Assembly (NCBI GenBank): GCA_012931725.1
Contig: CM022946.1
Location: 73,589,388 to 73,653,387, forward strand
Source: Litsea cubeba
Taxonomy: Eukaryota > Streptophyta > Magnoliopsida > Laurales > Lauraceae
Length of the DNA: 64,000 nt
Direction: 5' to 3'
The notes under the pieces were generated by a model that worked only from the letters and a program-made list of their open reading frames with translations, did not search any database and was not told the DNA's origin. Below are positions 14,401-27,200 of this stretch, in pieces; position 1 is the first letter of the stretch; every line of letters starts with the position of its first letter. A program made the translations under genes and the position numbers.

Positions 14401-14502
14401 GCACGCAAATAGGAGTCTCAGTTAGAGAATTGCGAGTGAAAACCTATGATATTCCAACACTTACGCTCTAAAACGTCCCGTGGGGGTCCGGAATGGGAAA
14501 CG
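8426..14502. repeat. Satellite block B: diverged satellite with readable five-type monomer order
   Basis: Same satellite family, but the monomers are more diverged and no kilobase-scale unit is duplicated cleanly before about 13.0 kb. Five types follow one another, for example around 10.19-11.03 kb. Type a has GATTTTCGCCCAC; type b has GACGGGTCACAAATAGG or GACGGGTGACAAATA with ATCATTTTCC; type c has GATATTCC with ACGCTCTAAAAC; type d has GACGGCTCGCAAATAGG with CGTTTTCC; type e has GGTACGCAAATAGGACTCCC with TTAGGGAATTACAAGCG. The pentamer is about 850-860 bp. From 13018 the junction diagnostic of block C appears. The block ends at the solo LTR insertion. Confidence 0.88.
14498..14502. repeat. 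Left target-site duplication of solo LTR 1 (AAACG)
   Basis: Five bases AAACG directly precede the LTR start TGTTGGAAAT. The same five bases directly follow its end, as expected for integrase-mediated insertion. Removing the insert and one AAACG restores an ordinary monomer, GGAATGGGAAACGGCCC. Confidence 0.9.
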
Positions 14503-15026
14503 TGTTGGAAATAGGGTGGGCCTCTAGGATAGGTTTCAAAAACTTTTGACCCACTTGACGCAGGGATCAACTATCCAGAAGGCTATAAAACCCAATCCAA
14601 GATCCATGTCCTCAATCTCAGTCATCATGATCAGTAAATACAATCTATTTACAAGATAGAAACAGCAACTAACAAGCATCCATAATAATCTACAACATGC
14701 AAGGAAGTGGATTATACCTTTGGAGCTCGGTTGTGCTCTAATGGAGAAGTTGCGTCTTTCTTTGATGATGAAATGCTTTCACTAATCAAATAGGGATCTC
14801 CAAGACCTCTTGATCTTCCACGCTATGACCCGTATCAGATTCTCCTTTTTCTCAAGAAGATTGTGGGATCTCCAAGAGAAAACTACTAGGAACTCTAGGG
14901 AGGAACTAGAAAGAGAACTAGAAGAGGGGAAGGAGGAAGAGCATGTGCAACTATTGCACAAAAGGGCCTTGGGCATGAATCCCTAGGTGGTTGTATGCAT
15001 GGGACGTCCAAGGCATCCTCTCTTCT

Positions 15027-15034
15027 TATTTATA
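15027..15034 (-). promoter_or_regulatory. Candidate TATA box of solo LTR 1
   Basis: Minus-strand TATAAATA in the context GCTATAAATAAGAAG. It lies about 1.24 kb from the 5' end of the LTR as read on the minus strand. That leaves a long U3 and about 0.5 kb of R-U5, a plausible arrangement for a 1.77-kb LTR. Function is inferred from the motif only. Confidence 0.5.
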
Positions 15035-15071
15035 GCTTTTTCAAGTTGCCTCCTCTTTTCTAATTATAATA

Positions 15072-15231
15072 GAAGTCTTACTTCCATTAATTAGTAACTT
15101 ACCATATCATAATTAGAAGTCTCACTTCAAATATGATTAGTATCTTTCTAATTCCTTTCTAATTAAAATAGAAGTCTCACTTCTACTAAAATTAGTAAGT
15201 CTACTATTACCACTATTAGAAGTCTCACTTC
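15072..15231. repeat. Four spaced copies of the dyad GAAGTCTCACTTC in solo LTR 1
   Basis: Copies lie at 15072-15084 (GAAGTCTTACTTC), 15116-15128, 15171-15183 and 15219-15231 (all GAAGTCTCACTTC). Each is an inverted repeat, GAAGT-3 nt-ACTTC. Spacings are 44, 55 and 48 bp. They sit just upstream of the minus-strand TATA box, so they would lie in U3. This resembles the repeated regulatory boxes known from plant copia U3 regions such as Tnt1, but the motif itself is not one I recognise. Confidence 0.65.
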
Positions 15232-16271
15232 AAATAGAAATAGTAACTTTCCTTTTAGAGTTCTACTAGAATTAGATACTTTCTAATAATTGGGCTAGCG
15301 TGGGGACCACTAGGGATTCCTTAGAAAGCTGGCTCCAACTGGGACACGCGACCCCACAACTCATGTGTAATCCGGGCCCACAGTTAATTGCAAATAACTC
15401 CACTATATAAATGCAATTGAACTCCAGTCTTAGGAATATTACATAGAAGACCCTAAACTTCCACATTATCACAAGTAGACCCCTCTATCAATATCCATGG
15501 ATCAATTGGACCTGTCTTCCAAAATAGATCCATATCTTATTATCCTTGAGCCCCAATTAATTATAATGGTCATAGGTACCTTTCCAATTAACTCTTAATC
15601 GGAATGGGTGCGCACTTACCAATGATAAATCCATTAATTGGCAGAAGGGGATATTAGAGATAGATTCCTTCTTGACTATTGAATGTTCCCACAGCTCTAC
15701 TACCATGTACCCAAATCACCGAGGTGTTGACCTACAGTTGGCCTCACTCATTGGTGACTCAAAGCATATGAATAGATAGAAACTTAAGTTCATTAATGTC
15801 TCAGGATTGAGAGCCTATTCCTAGGGAATTATGAGAGCATACCTTAAAATAAAGACAGTGTTTATAAGGTGCTTCTCATGGTCCTTCAATACATCAAATG
15901 TACCAGCACTATGATCCAGAATCTTCCATTCTGATGATCGAGACAAATCACACTATCTCATAGTGATCAAAGTACTGCAACCTTATCAGTATGAGATGTC
16001 CAGTCTCATCACTGGTTGTGATAATATTTAAGTATAAGATTTGCCACACATGTCTCCCGTATGTGGATCTCATCCATACACATGTGTTACATCTAATATA
16101 CTTGTGGACCCCGGTTCATCTCATGAACCGTCATGTCATTCGTTTTGGTTATGTGCAAGTATATAATAAATCACCATTCATCTCATGAAAGGAAAGCATG
16201 AATATATGAATAAATAAAGAATTTAATCAATTTATTATATCATCTACTGGATTGAGTCCATAAAACTAACA

Positions 16272-16276
16272 AAACG
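16272..16276. repeat. Right target-site duplication of solo LTR 1 (AAACG)
   Basis: AAACG follows the LTR terminus CTAACA directly and continues into satellite (GGCCCTTAGAAAAGTCTGAA). Uninterrupted sister monomers, for example near 18228, show the same flanks joined, which confirms the empty site. Confidence 0.9.
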
Positions 16277-19200
16277 GCCCTTAGAAAAGTCTGAAACCGG
16301 AATGACCATTTCGCTCATGGGTAAAGTGACTTGTAGGAATTGACGGCTCGCAAATAGGACTCCCGGTTAGAGAATTACGAGCGAAAACCTTTCGTTTTCT
16401 AACACTTCGGCTCGAAAACAACCCGCCAGGGGTCCAAAATGGGAAATTTCCCCCGGAAAAATAAAAAACTGGCACGAGCACTTCGCTCATGGGTCGAGTG
16501 GCTTGTAGGAACTGATCGTACGCAAATAGGACTCCCTGTTAGGGAATTACCAGTGAAAACTTACGATATTCCAACACTTAACGCTCGAAAATGGCCCGTC
16601 GGTGGTCCAGAATGGGAAACAGCCCCCGAAAAATTCGAAAACTGGCACGAGAACTTCGCTCGTGGGTAGAGTGACTTGTACGAACTGACGGCACGCAAAT
16701 AGGACTCCCGGCTAGAGAATTGCGAGCGAAAACCTGTGATATTCCAACACTTATGCTCGGTATGCAAATAGGACTCCCTGTTAGGGAATTACAAGCGAAA
16801 ACTTACGATATTCCGACACTTAACGCTCGAAAACGGCCCGTTTGTGGTCCGGAATAGAAAACAGCCCCCGAAGAAAATGAAAACTGGAACGAGCACTTCG
16901 TTCGTGGGTAGAGTGACTTGAAGGAACTAACGGCGCGCAAATAGGACTCCCGGTTAGAGAATTACGAGCGAAAACCTGTGATTTTCGCCCACTTAGGCTC
17001 GAAAATGGCCCATCGGGGGTCAGAAACAGGAAACGGCCCCAGAAAAAATCGGAAACCGACACGAGCACTTCACTCTTGGGTACAGTGACTTGTTAGAACG
17101 GACGGGTCACAAATAGGTATCCCGGTTAGAGAATTACGAGTGAAAACCTGTCATTTTCAAACACTTAGGCTCGAAAACGGCACGCCGGGGGTCCGGAATG
17201 GGAAACGGCCCTCAGATAATTTGAAAAATGGCACGAGCACTTCGTTCTTGGATAGAGTGGCTTGTAGGAAATGTCGGCACGAAAATAGGACTCCCGGTAA
17301 GAGAATTGCGAGCGAAACCTATGATATTCCAACACTTACGCTCTAAAACGTCCCGCCGGGGATCCGGAATGGGGAACGGCCCCCAAAAAAATCAGAAACC
17401 CAAACGACCACTTCGCTCATGGGTAAATTGACATATAGGAATTGACGGCTCGCAAATAGGACTCCCGGTCAGAGAATTACGAACGAAAAACTGTCGTTTT
17501 CCAATACTTAAGCTCGAAAACATACCGTCGGGGGTCCAAAATGGGAAATGGCCCCCGAAAAATTCAAAAACTGGCACGAAAACTTCGCTCATGGGTAGAG
17601 CGGCTTGTAGGAACTGACGGTACGCAAATAGGACCCCCTGTTAGGGAATTACAAGCGAAAACCTACGATATTCCAACACTTTACGCTCGAAAACGGCCCG
17701 TCGGTTGTCCGGAACTGTAAACAGCCCCCGAAGAAATCGAAAACTGGCACAAGCACTTCGCTCGTGGGTAGAGTGACTTGTAGGAACTGATGGCACGCAA
17801 ATAGGACTCCCGGTTAGAGAATTACGAGCGAAAACCTGTGATTTTCGCTCACTTAGGCTCGAAAACGGCCCGACGTGGGCCCATAATGGGAAACGGCCCC
17901 CAAAAACATGACAAACCAGCACGAGCCTTCGCTCGTGGGTACAGTGACTGTAGGAACTGACGGGTGACAAATAGGACTCCCGGTTAGAGAATTACGAGCG
18001 AAAACCTATCATTTTCCAACACTTAGGCTCGAAAACTGCCCGTCGGGGGTCCGAAATGGGAAGCGGTGCTCAGATAATTCGAAAACCGCCACGAGCACTT
18101 CGCTCGTGGGTAGAGTGGGTCGTAGGAACTGTAGGCACGCAAATAGGAGTCTCAGTTAGAGAATTGCGAGTGAAGACCTGTGATATTCCAACACTTACGC
18201 TCTAAAACGTCACGTGGGGGTCCGGAATGGGAAACGGCCCCCAGAAAAGTCTGAAACCGGAACGACCATTTCGCTCATGGGTAAAGTGACTTGTAGGAAT
18301 TGACGGCTCACAAATAGGAATCCCGGTTAGAGAATTACGACCGAAAACCTTTCGTTTTCCAACACTTCGGCTCGAAAACATCCCGCCAGGGGTCCAAAAT
18401 GGGAAATTTCCCCCGGAAAAAAAAAAAAAATCTGGCACGAGCACTTCGCTCGTGGGTCGAGTGGCTTGTAGGAACTGATGGTACGCAAATAGGACTCCCT
18501 GTTAGGGAATTACCAGTGAAAACTTACGATATTCCAACACTTAACGCTCGAGAATGGCCCGTCGGTGGTCCAGAACGGTAAACAGCCCCCGAAAAAATTG
18601 AAAACTGGCACGAGAACTTCGCTCGTGGGTAGAGTGACCTGTACGAACTGACGGCACGCAAATGGGACTCCCGGCTAGAGAATTGCGAGCGAAAACCTGT
18701 GATATTCCAACACTTATGCTCGGTATGCAAATAGGACTCCCTGTTAGGGAATTACAAGCGAAAACTTACGATATTCCGACACTTAACGCTCGAAAACGGC
18801 CCGTTTGTAGTCCGGAACAGAAAACAGCACCCGAAGAAAATGAAAACTGGAACGAGCACTTTGCTCGTGGGTGGAGTGACTTGAAGGAACTAACGGCGCG
18901 CAAATAGGACTCCCGGTTAGAGAATTACGAGCGAAAACCTGTGATTTTCGCCCACTTAGGCTCAAAAACGGCCCATCGGGGGTCAGAAACGGGAAACGGC
19001 CCCAGAAAAAATCGGAAACCAACACGAGCACTTCACTCTTGGGTACAGTGACTTGTTGGAACGGACGGATCACAAATAGGTATCCCGGTTAGAGAATTAC
19101 GAGTGAAAACCTGTCATTTTCAAACACTTAGGCTCGAATACGGCACGCCGGGGGTCCGGAATAGGAAACGGCCCTCAGATAATTCGAAAAATGGCACGAG

Positions 19201-19929
19201 CACTTCGCTCTTGGATAGAGTGGCTTGTAGGAACTGTCGGCACGAAAATAGGACTCCCGGTAAGAGAATTGCGAGCGAAACCTGAGATATTCCAACACTT
19301 ACACTCTAAAACGTCCCGCCGGGGGACCGGAACGGGGAACGGCCTCCAGAAAAATTAGAAACCCGAATGACCACTTCGCTCATGGGTAAATTGACTTATA
19401 GGAATTGACGGCTCGCAAATCGGACTCCCGGTCAGAGAATTACGAACGAAAACCTGTCGTTTCCCAATACTTAGGCTCGAAAACATCCCGTCGGGGGTTT
19501 AAAATGGGAAATGGCCCCCAAAAAAATAAAAAACTGGCACGAGCACTTCGCTCATGGGTAGAGCAGCTTGTAGGAACTGACGGTACGCAAAATAGGACCC
19601 CCTGTTAGGGAATTACAAGCGAAAACCTACGATATTCCAACACTTAACGCTCGAAAACGGCCCGTCGGTGGTCCGAAATGGTAAACAGCCCCCGAAGAAA
19701 TCGAAAACTGGCACAAGCACTTCGCTCATGGGTAGAGTGACTTGTAGGAACTGATGGCACGCAAATAGGACTCCCGGTTAGAGAATTACAAGCGAAAACC
19801 TGTGATTTTCACCCACTTAGGCTCGAAAACGGCCCATCGGGGGTCAGAAACGGGAAACGGCCCCAGAAAAAATCGAAAACCGACACGAGCACTTCACTCT
19901 TGGGTACAGTGACTTGTTGGAACGGACGG

Positions 19930-22900
19930 GTCACAAATAGGTATCCCGGTTAAAGAATTACGAGTGAAAACCTGTCATTTTCAAACACTTAGGCTCGAAA
20001 ACGGCACGCCGGGGGTCCAGAATGGGAAACGGCCCTCAGATAATTTGAAAAATGGCACGAGCACTTCGCTCTTGGATAGAGTGGCTTGTAGGAACTGTCG
20101 GCACGAAAATAGGACTCCCGGTAAGAGAATTGCGAGCGAAACCTGTGATATTCCAACACTTACGCTCTAAAACGTCCCGCCGGGGATCCGGAATGGGGAA
20201 CGGCCCCCAAAAAAATCAGAAACCCAAATGACCACTTCGTTCATGGGTAAATTGACATATAGGAATTGACGGCTCGCAAATAGGACTCCCGGTCAGAGAA
20301 TTACGAACGAAAACCTGTCGTTTTCCAATACTTAGGCTCGAAAACATCCCGTCGGGGGTCCAAAATGGGAAATGGCCCCCGGAAAAATAAAAAACTGGCA
20401 TGAGAACTTCGCTCATGGGTAGAGCGGCTTGTAGGAACTGACGGTACGCAAATAGGACCCCCTGTTAGGGAATTACAAGCGAAAACCTACGATATTCCAA
20501 CACTTAACGCTCGAAAACGGCCCGTCGGTTGTCCGGAACTGTGAACAGCCCCCGAAGAAATCGAAAACTGGCACAAGCACTTCGCTCATGGGTAGAGTGA
20601 CTTGTAGGAACTCATGGCATGCAAATAGGACTCCCGGTTAGAGAATTACGAGCGAAAACCTGTGATTTTCGCCCACTTAGGCTCGAAAACGGCCCGACGT
20701 GGGCCCGTAACGGGAAACGGCCCCCAAAAAAATTACAAACCAGCACGAGCCTTCGCTCGTGGGTACAGTGACTGTAGGAACTGACGGGTGAAAAATAGGA
20801 CTCCCGGTTAGAGAATTACAAGCGAAAACCTATCATTTTCCAACACTTAGGCTCGAAAACTGCCCGTCGGGGGTCCGAAATGGGAAGCGGCCCTCAGATA
20901 ATTCGAAAACCGCCACGAGCACTTCGCTCGTGGGTAGAGTGGGTCGTAGGAACCGTAGGGACGCAAATAGGAGTCTCAGTTAGAGAATTGCGAGTGAAAA
21001 CCTGTGATATTCCAACACTTACGCTCTAAAACGTCCCGTGGGGGTCCGGAATGGGAAACGGCCCCCAGGAAAGTCTGAAATCGGAACGACCATTTCGCTC
21101 ATGGGTAAAGTGAGTTGTAGGAATTGACGGCTCGCAAATAGGACTCCCGGTTAGAGAATTACGACCGAAAACCTTTCGTTTTCCAACACTTCGGCTCGAA
21201 AACATCCCGCCAGGGGTCCAAAATGGGAAATTTCCCCCGGAAAAATAAAAAACCGGCACGAGCACTTCGCTCATGGGTCGAGTGGCTTGTAGGAACTGAT
21301 GGTACGCAAATAGGACTCCCTGTTAGGGAATTACCAGTGAAAACTTACGATATTCCAACAATTAACGCTCGAAAATGGCCAGTCGGTGGTCCAGAATGGT
21401 AAACAGCCCCCGAAAAAATCGAAAACTAGCACGAGAACTTCCCTCGTGGGTAGAGTGACTTGTACGAACTGACGGCACGCAAATAGGACTCCCGGCTAGA
21501 GAATTGCGAGCGAAAACCTGTGATATTCCAACACTTATGCTCGGTATGCAAATAGGACTCCCTGTTAGGGAATTACAAGCGAAAACTTACGATATTCCGA
21601 CACTTAACGCTCGAAAACGGCCCGTTTGTGGTCCGGAACAGAAAGCAGCCCCCGAAGAAAATGAAAACTAGAACGAGCACTTCGCTCGTGGGTGGAGTGA
21701 CTTGAAGGAACTAACGGTGCGCAAATAGGACTCTCGGTTAGAGAATTACGAGCGAAAACCTGTGATTTTCGCCCACTTAGGCTCGAAAACGGCCCATCGG
21801 GGGTCAGAAACGGGAAACGGCCCCAGAAAAAATCGGAAACCGACACGAGCACTTCACTCTTGGGTACAGTGACTTGTTGGAACGGACGGGTCACAAATAG
21901 GTATCCCGGTTAGAGAATTACGAGTGAAAACCTGTCATTTTCAAACACTTAGGCTCGAAAACGGCACGCCGGGGGTCCGGATTGGGAAACGGCCCTCAGA
22001 TAATTCGAAAAATGGCACAACACTTCGCTCTTGGATAGAGTGGCTTGTAGGAACTGTCGGCACGAAAATAGGACTCCCGGTAAGAGAATTGCGAGCGAAA
22101 CCTGTGATATTCCAACACTTACACTCTAAAACGTCCCGCCGGGGATCCGGAATGGGGAACGGCCCCCAAAAAAATTTGAAACCCGAACGACCACTTCGCT
22201 CATGGGTAAATTGACATATAGGAATTGAAGGCTCGCAAATAGGACTCCCGGTCAGAGAATTACGAACGAAAACCTGTCGTTTTCCAATACTTGGGCTCGA
22301 AAACATCCCGTCGGGGGTCCAAAATGGGAAATGGCCCCCGGAAAAATCAAAAACTGGCACGAGCACTTCGCTCATGGGTAGAGCGGCTTGTAGGAACTAA
22401 CGGTACGCAAATAGGACCCCCTGTTAGGGAATTACAAGTGAAAACCTACGATATTCCAACACTTAACGCTCGAAAACGGCCCGTCGGTTGTCCGGAACTG
22501 TAAACAGCCCCCGAAGAAATCGAAAACTGGCACAAGCACTTTGCTCGTGGGTAGAGTGACTTGTAGGAGCTGATGGCACGAAAATAGGACTCCCAGTTAG
22601 AGAATTACGAGCGAAAACCTGTGATTTTCGCCCACTTACGCTCGAAAACGGCCCAACGTGGGCCCGTAATGGGAACCGGCCCCCGAAAAAATTACAAACC
22701 AGCACGAGCCTTCGCTCGTGGGTACAGTGACTGTAGGAACTGACGGCTGACAAATAGGACTCCCGGTTAGAGAATTACGAGCGAAAACCTATCATTTTCC
22801 AACACTTAGGCTCGAAAACTGCCCGTCGGGGGTCCAAAATGGGAAGCGGCCCTCAGATAATTCGAAAACCGCCACGAGCACTTCGCTCGTGGGTAGAGTG

Positions 22901-24286
22901 GGTTGTAGGAACTGTAGGCACGCAAATAGGACTCTCAGTTAGAGAATTGCGAGTGAAAACCTGTGATATTCCAACACTTACGCTCTAAAACGTCCCGTGG
23001 GGGTCCGGAATGGGAAACGGCCCCCAGAAAAGTCTGGAACCGGAACAACCATTTCGCTCATGGGTAAAGTGACTTGTTGGAATTGACGGCTCGCAAATAG
23101 GACTCCCGGTTAGAGAATTACGAGCGAAAATCTTTCGTTTTCCAACACTTCGGCTCGAAAACATCCCGCCAGGGGTCCAAAATGGGAAATTTCCCCTGGA
23201 AAAATAAAAAACTGGCACGAGCACTTCACTCATGGGTCGAGTGGCTTGTAGGAACTGACGGTACGCAAATAGGACTCCCTGTTAGGGAATTACCAGCGAA
23301 AACTTACGATATTCCAACACTTAACGCTCGAAAATGGCCCGTCGGTGGTCCAGAACGGCAAACAGCCCACGAAAAAATCGAAAACTGGCACGAGAACTTC
23401 GCTCGTGGGTAGAGTGACTTGTACGAACTGACGGCACGCAAATAGGACTCCCGGCTAGAGAATTGCGAGCGAAAACCTGTGATATTCCAACACTTATGCT
23501 CGGTATGCAAATAGGACTCCCTGTTAGGGAATTACCAGCGAAAACTTACGATATTCCGACACTTAACGCTCGAAAACGGCCCGTGTGTGGTCCGGAACAG
23601 AAAACAGCCCCCGAAAAAAATGAAAACTGGAACGAGCACTTCGCTCGTGGGTAGAGTGACTTGAAGGAACTAACGGCGCGCAAATAGGACTCACGGTTAG
23701 AGAATTACGAGCGAAAACCTGTGATTTTCGCCCACTTAGGCTCGAGAACGGCCCATCGGGGGTCGGAAACGGGAAACGGCCCCAGAAAAAATCGGAAACC
23801 GACACGAGCACTTCACTCTTGGGTACAGTGACTTGTTGGAACGGACGGGTCACAAATAGGTATCCCGGTTAGAGAATTATGAGTGAAAACCTGTCATTTT
23901 CCAACACTTAGGCTCGAAAACGGCATGCCGGGGGTCTGGAATGGGAAACGACCCTCAGATAATTCGAAAAATGGCACGAGCACTTCGTTCTTGGATAGAG
24001 TGGCTTGTAGGAACTGTCGACACGAAAATAGGACTCCCGGTAAGAGAATTGCGAGCGAAACCTGTGATATTCCAACACTTACGCTCTAAAACGTCCCGCT
24101 GGGGATCCGAAATGGGGAACGGCCCCAAAAATCAGAAACCAAAACGACCACTTCGCTCATGGGTAAATTGACAAATAGGAATTGACGGCTCGCAAATAGG
24201 CCGCCCGGTCAGAGAATTACAAACGAAAACCTGTCGTTTTCAATACTTAGGCTCCAAAAACATCCCGTCGGGTGTCCAAAATGGGA
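19930..24286. repeat. Segmental copy of HOR C that carries no insertion (sister of 28.28-38.86 kb)
   Basis: This ~4.35-kb run matches 28.28-29.36 kb (shift about 8,352) and continues as 35.83-38.86 kb (shift about 14,810, or about 8,336 after removing the 6,474-bp copia insertion with one TSD). It preserves the uninterrupted sites of both the copia element (near 21015) and solo LTR 2 (GGGAATTGGCCCCC near 24283). One ~240-bp stretch near 23.3-23.5 kb is missing from the sister at about 38.1 kb. Confidence 0.7.
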
Positions 24287-27200
24287 ATTGGCCCCCGGAA
24301 AAATCAAAAACTGGCACGAGCACTTCGCTCATGGGTAGAGCGGCTTGTAGGAACTGACGGTACGCAAATAGGACCCCCTGTTAGGGAATTACAAGCGAAA
24401 ACCAACGATATTCCAACACTTAACGCTCGAAAATGGCCCGTCGGTGGTCCGGAACGGTAAACAGCCCCCGAAGAAATCGAAAACTGGCACAAGCACTTCG
24501 CTCGTGGGTAGAGTGACTTGTAGGAACTGATGGCACGCAAATAGGACTCCCGGTTAGAGAATTACGAGCGAAAACCTGTGATTTTCTCCCACTTAGGCTC
24601 GAAAACGGCCCGACCTGGGCCCGGAATGGGAAACGGCATCCAAAAAAATTAAAAACCAGCACGAGCCTTCGCTCGTGGGTACAGTGACTGTAGGAACTGA
24701 CGGGTGACAAATAGGACTCCCAGTTAGAGAATTACGAGCGAAAACCTATCATTTTCCAACACTTAGGCTCGAAAACTGCCTGTCGGGGGTCCGAAATGGG
24801 CAGCGGCCCTCAAATAATTCGAAAATCGCCACGAGCACTTCGCTCGTGGGTAGAGTGGGTTGTAGGAACTGTAGGCACGCAAATAGGACTCTCAGTTAGA
24901 GAATTGCGAGTGAAAACCAATGATTTTCCAACACTTACTCTCTAAAACGTCCTGTGGGGGTCCGGAATGGGAAACGGCCCCCAAAAAAATCTGAAACTGG
25001 AACGACCATTTCGCTCATGGGTAAAGTGACTTGTAGGAATTGACAGCTCACAAATAGGACTCCCGGTTAGAGAATTACGAGCGAAAACCTTTCGTTTTCC
25101 AACACTTAGGCTCGAAAACATCCCGCCAGGGGTCCAAATTGGGAAATTTGCCCCGAAAAAATAAAAAACTGGCACGAGCACTTCGCTCATGGGTCGAGTG
25201 ACTTGTACGAACTGACGGCACGCAAATAGGACTCCCGGCTAGAGAATTGCGAGCGAAAACCTGTGATATTCCAACACTTATGCTCGGTATGCAAATAGGA
25301 CTCCCTGTTAGGGAATTACATGCCAAAACTTACGATATTCGGACACTTAACGCTCGAAAACGGCCCGTTTGTGGTCCGGAATAGAAAACAGCCCCCGAAA
25401 AAAATGAAAACTGGAACGAGCACTTTGCTCGTGGGTAGAGTGACTTGAAGGAACTAACGGCGCGCAAATAGGACTCCCGGTTAGAGAATTACGAGCGAAA
25501 ACCTGTGATTTTCGCCCACTTAGGCTCGAAAACGGCCCATCGGGGGTCGGAAACGGGAAACGGCCCCAGAAAAAATCGGAAACCGACACGAGCACTTCAC
25601 TCTTGGGTACAGTGACTTGTTGGAACGGACGGGTCACAAATAGGTATCCCGGTTAGAGAATTACGAGTGAAAACCTGTCATTTTCCAACACTTAGGCTCG
25701 AAAACTGGCCTGCTGGGGGTCCGGAATGGGAAACGGCCCTCAGATAATTCGAAAAATGTCACGAGCACTTCGTTGTTGAATAGAGTGGCTTGTAGGAACT
25801 GTCGGCACGAAAATAGGACTCCCGGTAAGAGAATTGCGAGCGAAACCTCTGATATTCCAACACTTACGCTCTAAAACGTCCCGCCGGGGGTCCGGAATGG
25901 GGAACGGCCCCCAGAAAAATCAGAAACCCGAACGACCACTTCGCTCATGGGTAAATTGACATATAGGAATTGACGGCTCGCAAATAGGACTCCCGGTCAG
26001 AGAATTACGAACGAAAACCTATCATTTTCCAATACTTAGGCTCGAAAACATCCCGTCGGGGGTCCAAAATGGGAAATGCCACCCGGAAAAATAAAAAACC
26101 GGCACGAGCACTTCGCTCATGGGTAGAGCGGCTTGTAGGAACTGACGGTACGCAAATAGGACCCCCTGTTAGGGAATTACAAGCGAAAACCTACGATATT
26201 GCAACACTTAACGCTAAAAAACGGCCCGTCGGTTGTCCGGAACGGTAAACAGGCCCCGAAAAAATCGAAAACTGGCACAAGCACTTCGCTCGTGGGTAGA
26301 GTGACTTTGTAGGAACTGATGGCACGCAGATAGGACTCCCGGTTAGAGAATTACGACCGAAAACCTATGATTTTCGCAAACTTAGGCTCGAAAACGGCCT
26401 GACGTGGGCCCGGAATGGGAAACGGCCCCGAAAAAATCGAAAACCCACACGAGTACTTCGCTCGTGGGTATAGTGACATGTAGGAACTAACGGGTCACAA
26501 ATAGGACTCCCGGTTAGAGAATTACGAGCAAAAACCTGTCATTTTCCAACACTTTTGCTCGAAAAGGGCCCGCCGGGGGTCCAGAATGGGAAACGGCCCT
26601 CAGATAGTTTGAAAACCCGGCACGAGCACTTCGATCGTGGGTAATGTGGTTTGTAGGAACTGACGGCACGCAAATAGGACTCCTGGCTAGAGAATTGCGA
26701 ACAAAAACCTGTGATATTCCAACACTTACGCTCTAGAACGTCCCGCCGGGGGTCCGGAATGGGAAACAGCCCCCAAAGAAATCAGAAACCGGAACGACCA
26801 CTTCGCTCATGGGTAAAGTGACTTATAGGATTTGACGGGCCCGCAAATAGGACTCCCGGTTAGAGAATTACGAGCGAAAACCTGTCGTTTTCCAACACTT
26901 AGGCTCGAAAACATCCCGCTAGGAGTCCGAAATGGCAAATGGTCCCCGGAAAAATTGAAAAACGGCATGAGCACTTCGCCTGTGGGCAGAGTGGCTTGTA
27001 GGAACTGACGGTAGGCAAATAGGACTCCATGTTAGGGAATTACAAGCGAAAACCTACGATATTCCAACACTTAACGCTCGAAAACGGCCCGTCGGTGGTC
27101 CAGAAAGGTAAACAGCCCTCGAAAAAATTGAAAACCGGCATGAGCACTTCGCTCGTGGGTAGAGTGACTTATAGGAACTGATGGCACGCAAATAGGACTC

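Larger units (their letters stand above)
14503..16271 (-). mobile_element. Solo LTR 1, 1,769 bp, probably Ty1/copia with long LTRs
   Basis: The insert is AT-rich and unlike the satellite. It starts TGTTGGAAATAGGG, ends CATAAAACTAACA, and is flanked by a perfect 5-bp TSD. It has TG...CA ends, no internal coding region, no primer-binding site, no polypurine tract and no second LTR. That pattern fits a solo LTR left by LTR-LTR recombination. The minus orientation is inferred from a good TATA box read on the minus strand (TATAAATA, 15027-15034) with a cluster of dyad repeats upstream of it. A weaker plus-strand TATAAAA lies only ~80 bp from the left end, which is too close to be the likely promoter. 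The length suits long-LTR copia lineages such as Angela/Tork-like elements, but without internal sequence the family is a guess. Confidence 0.8.

Noticed and set aside
1..14502. Many open frames of 60-144 codons on both strands throughout the satellite, some with repeated SLTGSPICVPSVPTSHSTHER-like text
   Set aside because: They recur with the monomer, shift frame because 172 is not a multiple of 3, lack any domain and have no promoter context. They are satellite read as protein, not genes. The same holds for the blocks at 16272-29355, 35825-38857 and 40037-64000.
14584..14590. Plus-strand TATAAAA in solo LTR 1 as its promoter
   Set aside because: It would leave a U3 of only about 80 bp. The minus-strand TATAAATA with upstream dyad repeats is a better fit.
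14503..16271. Solo LTR 1 as a DNA transposon or a complete small element
   Set aside because: It has TG...CA ends with a 5-bp TSD, no terminal inverted repeats beyond a few bases, no transposase, and no PBS/PPT pair. A solo LTR is the simplest reading.
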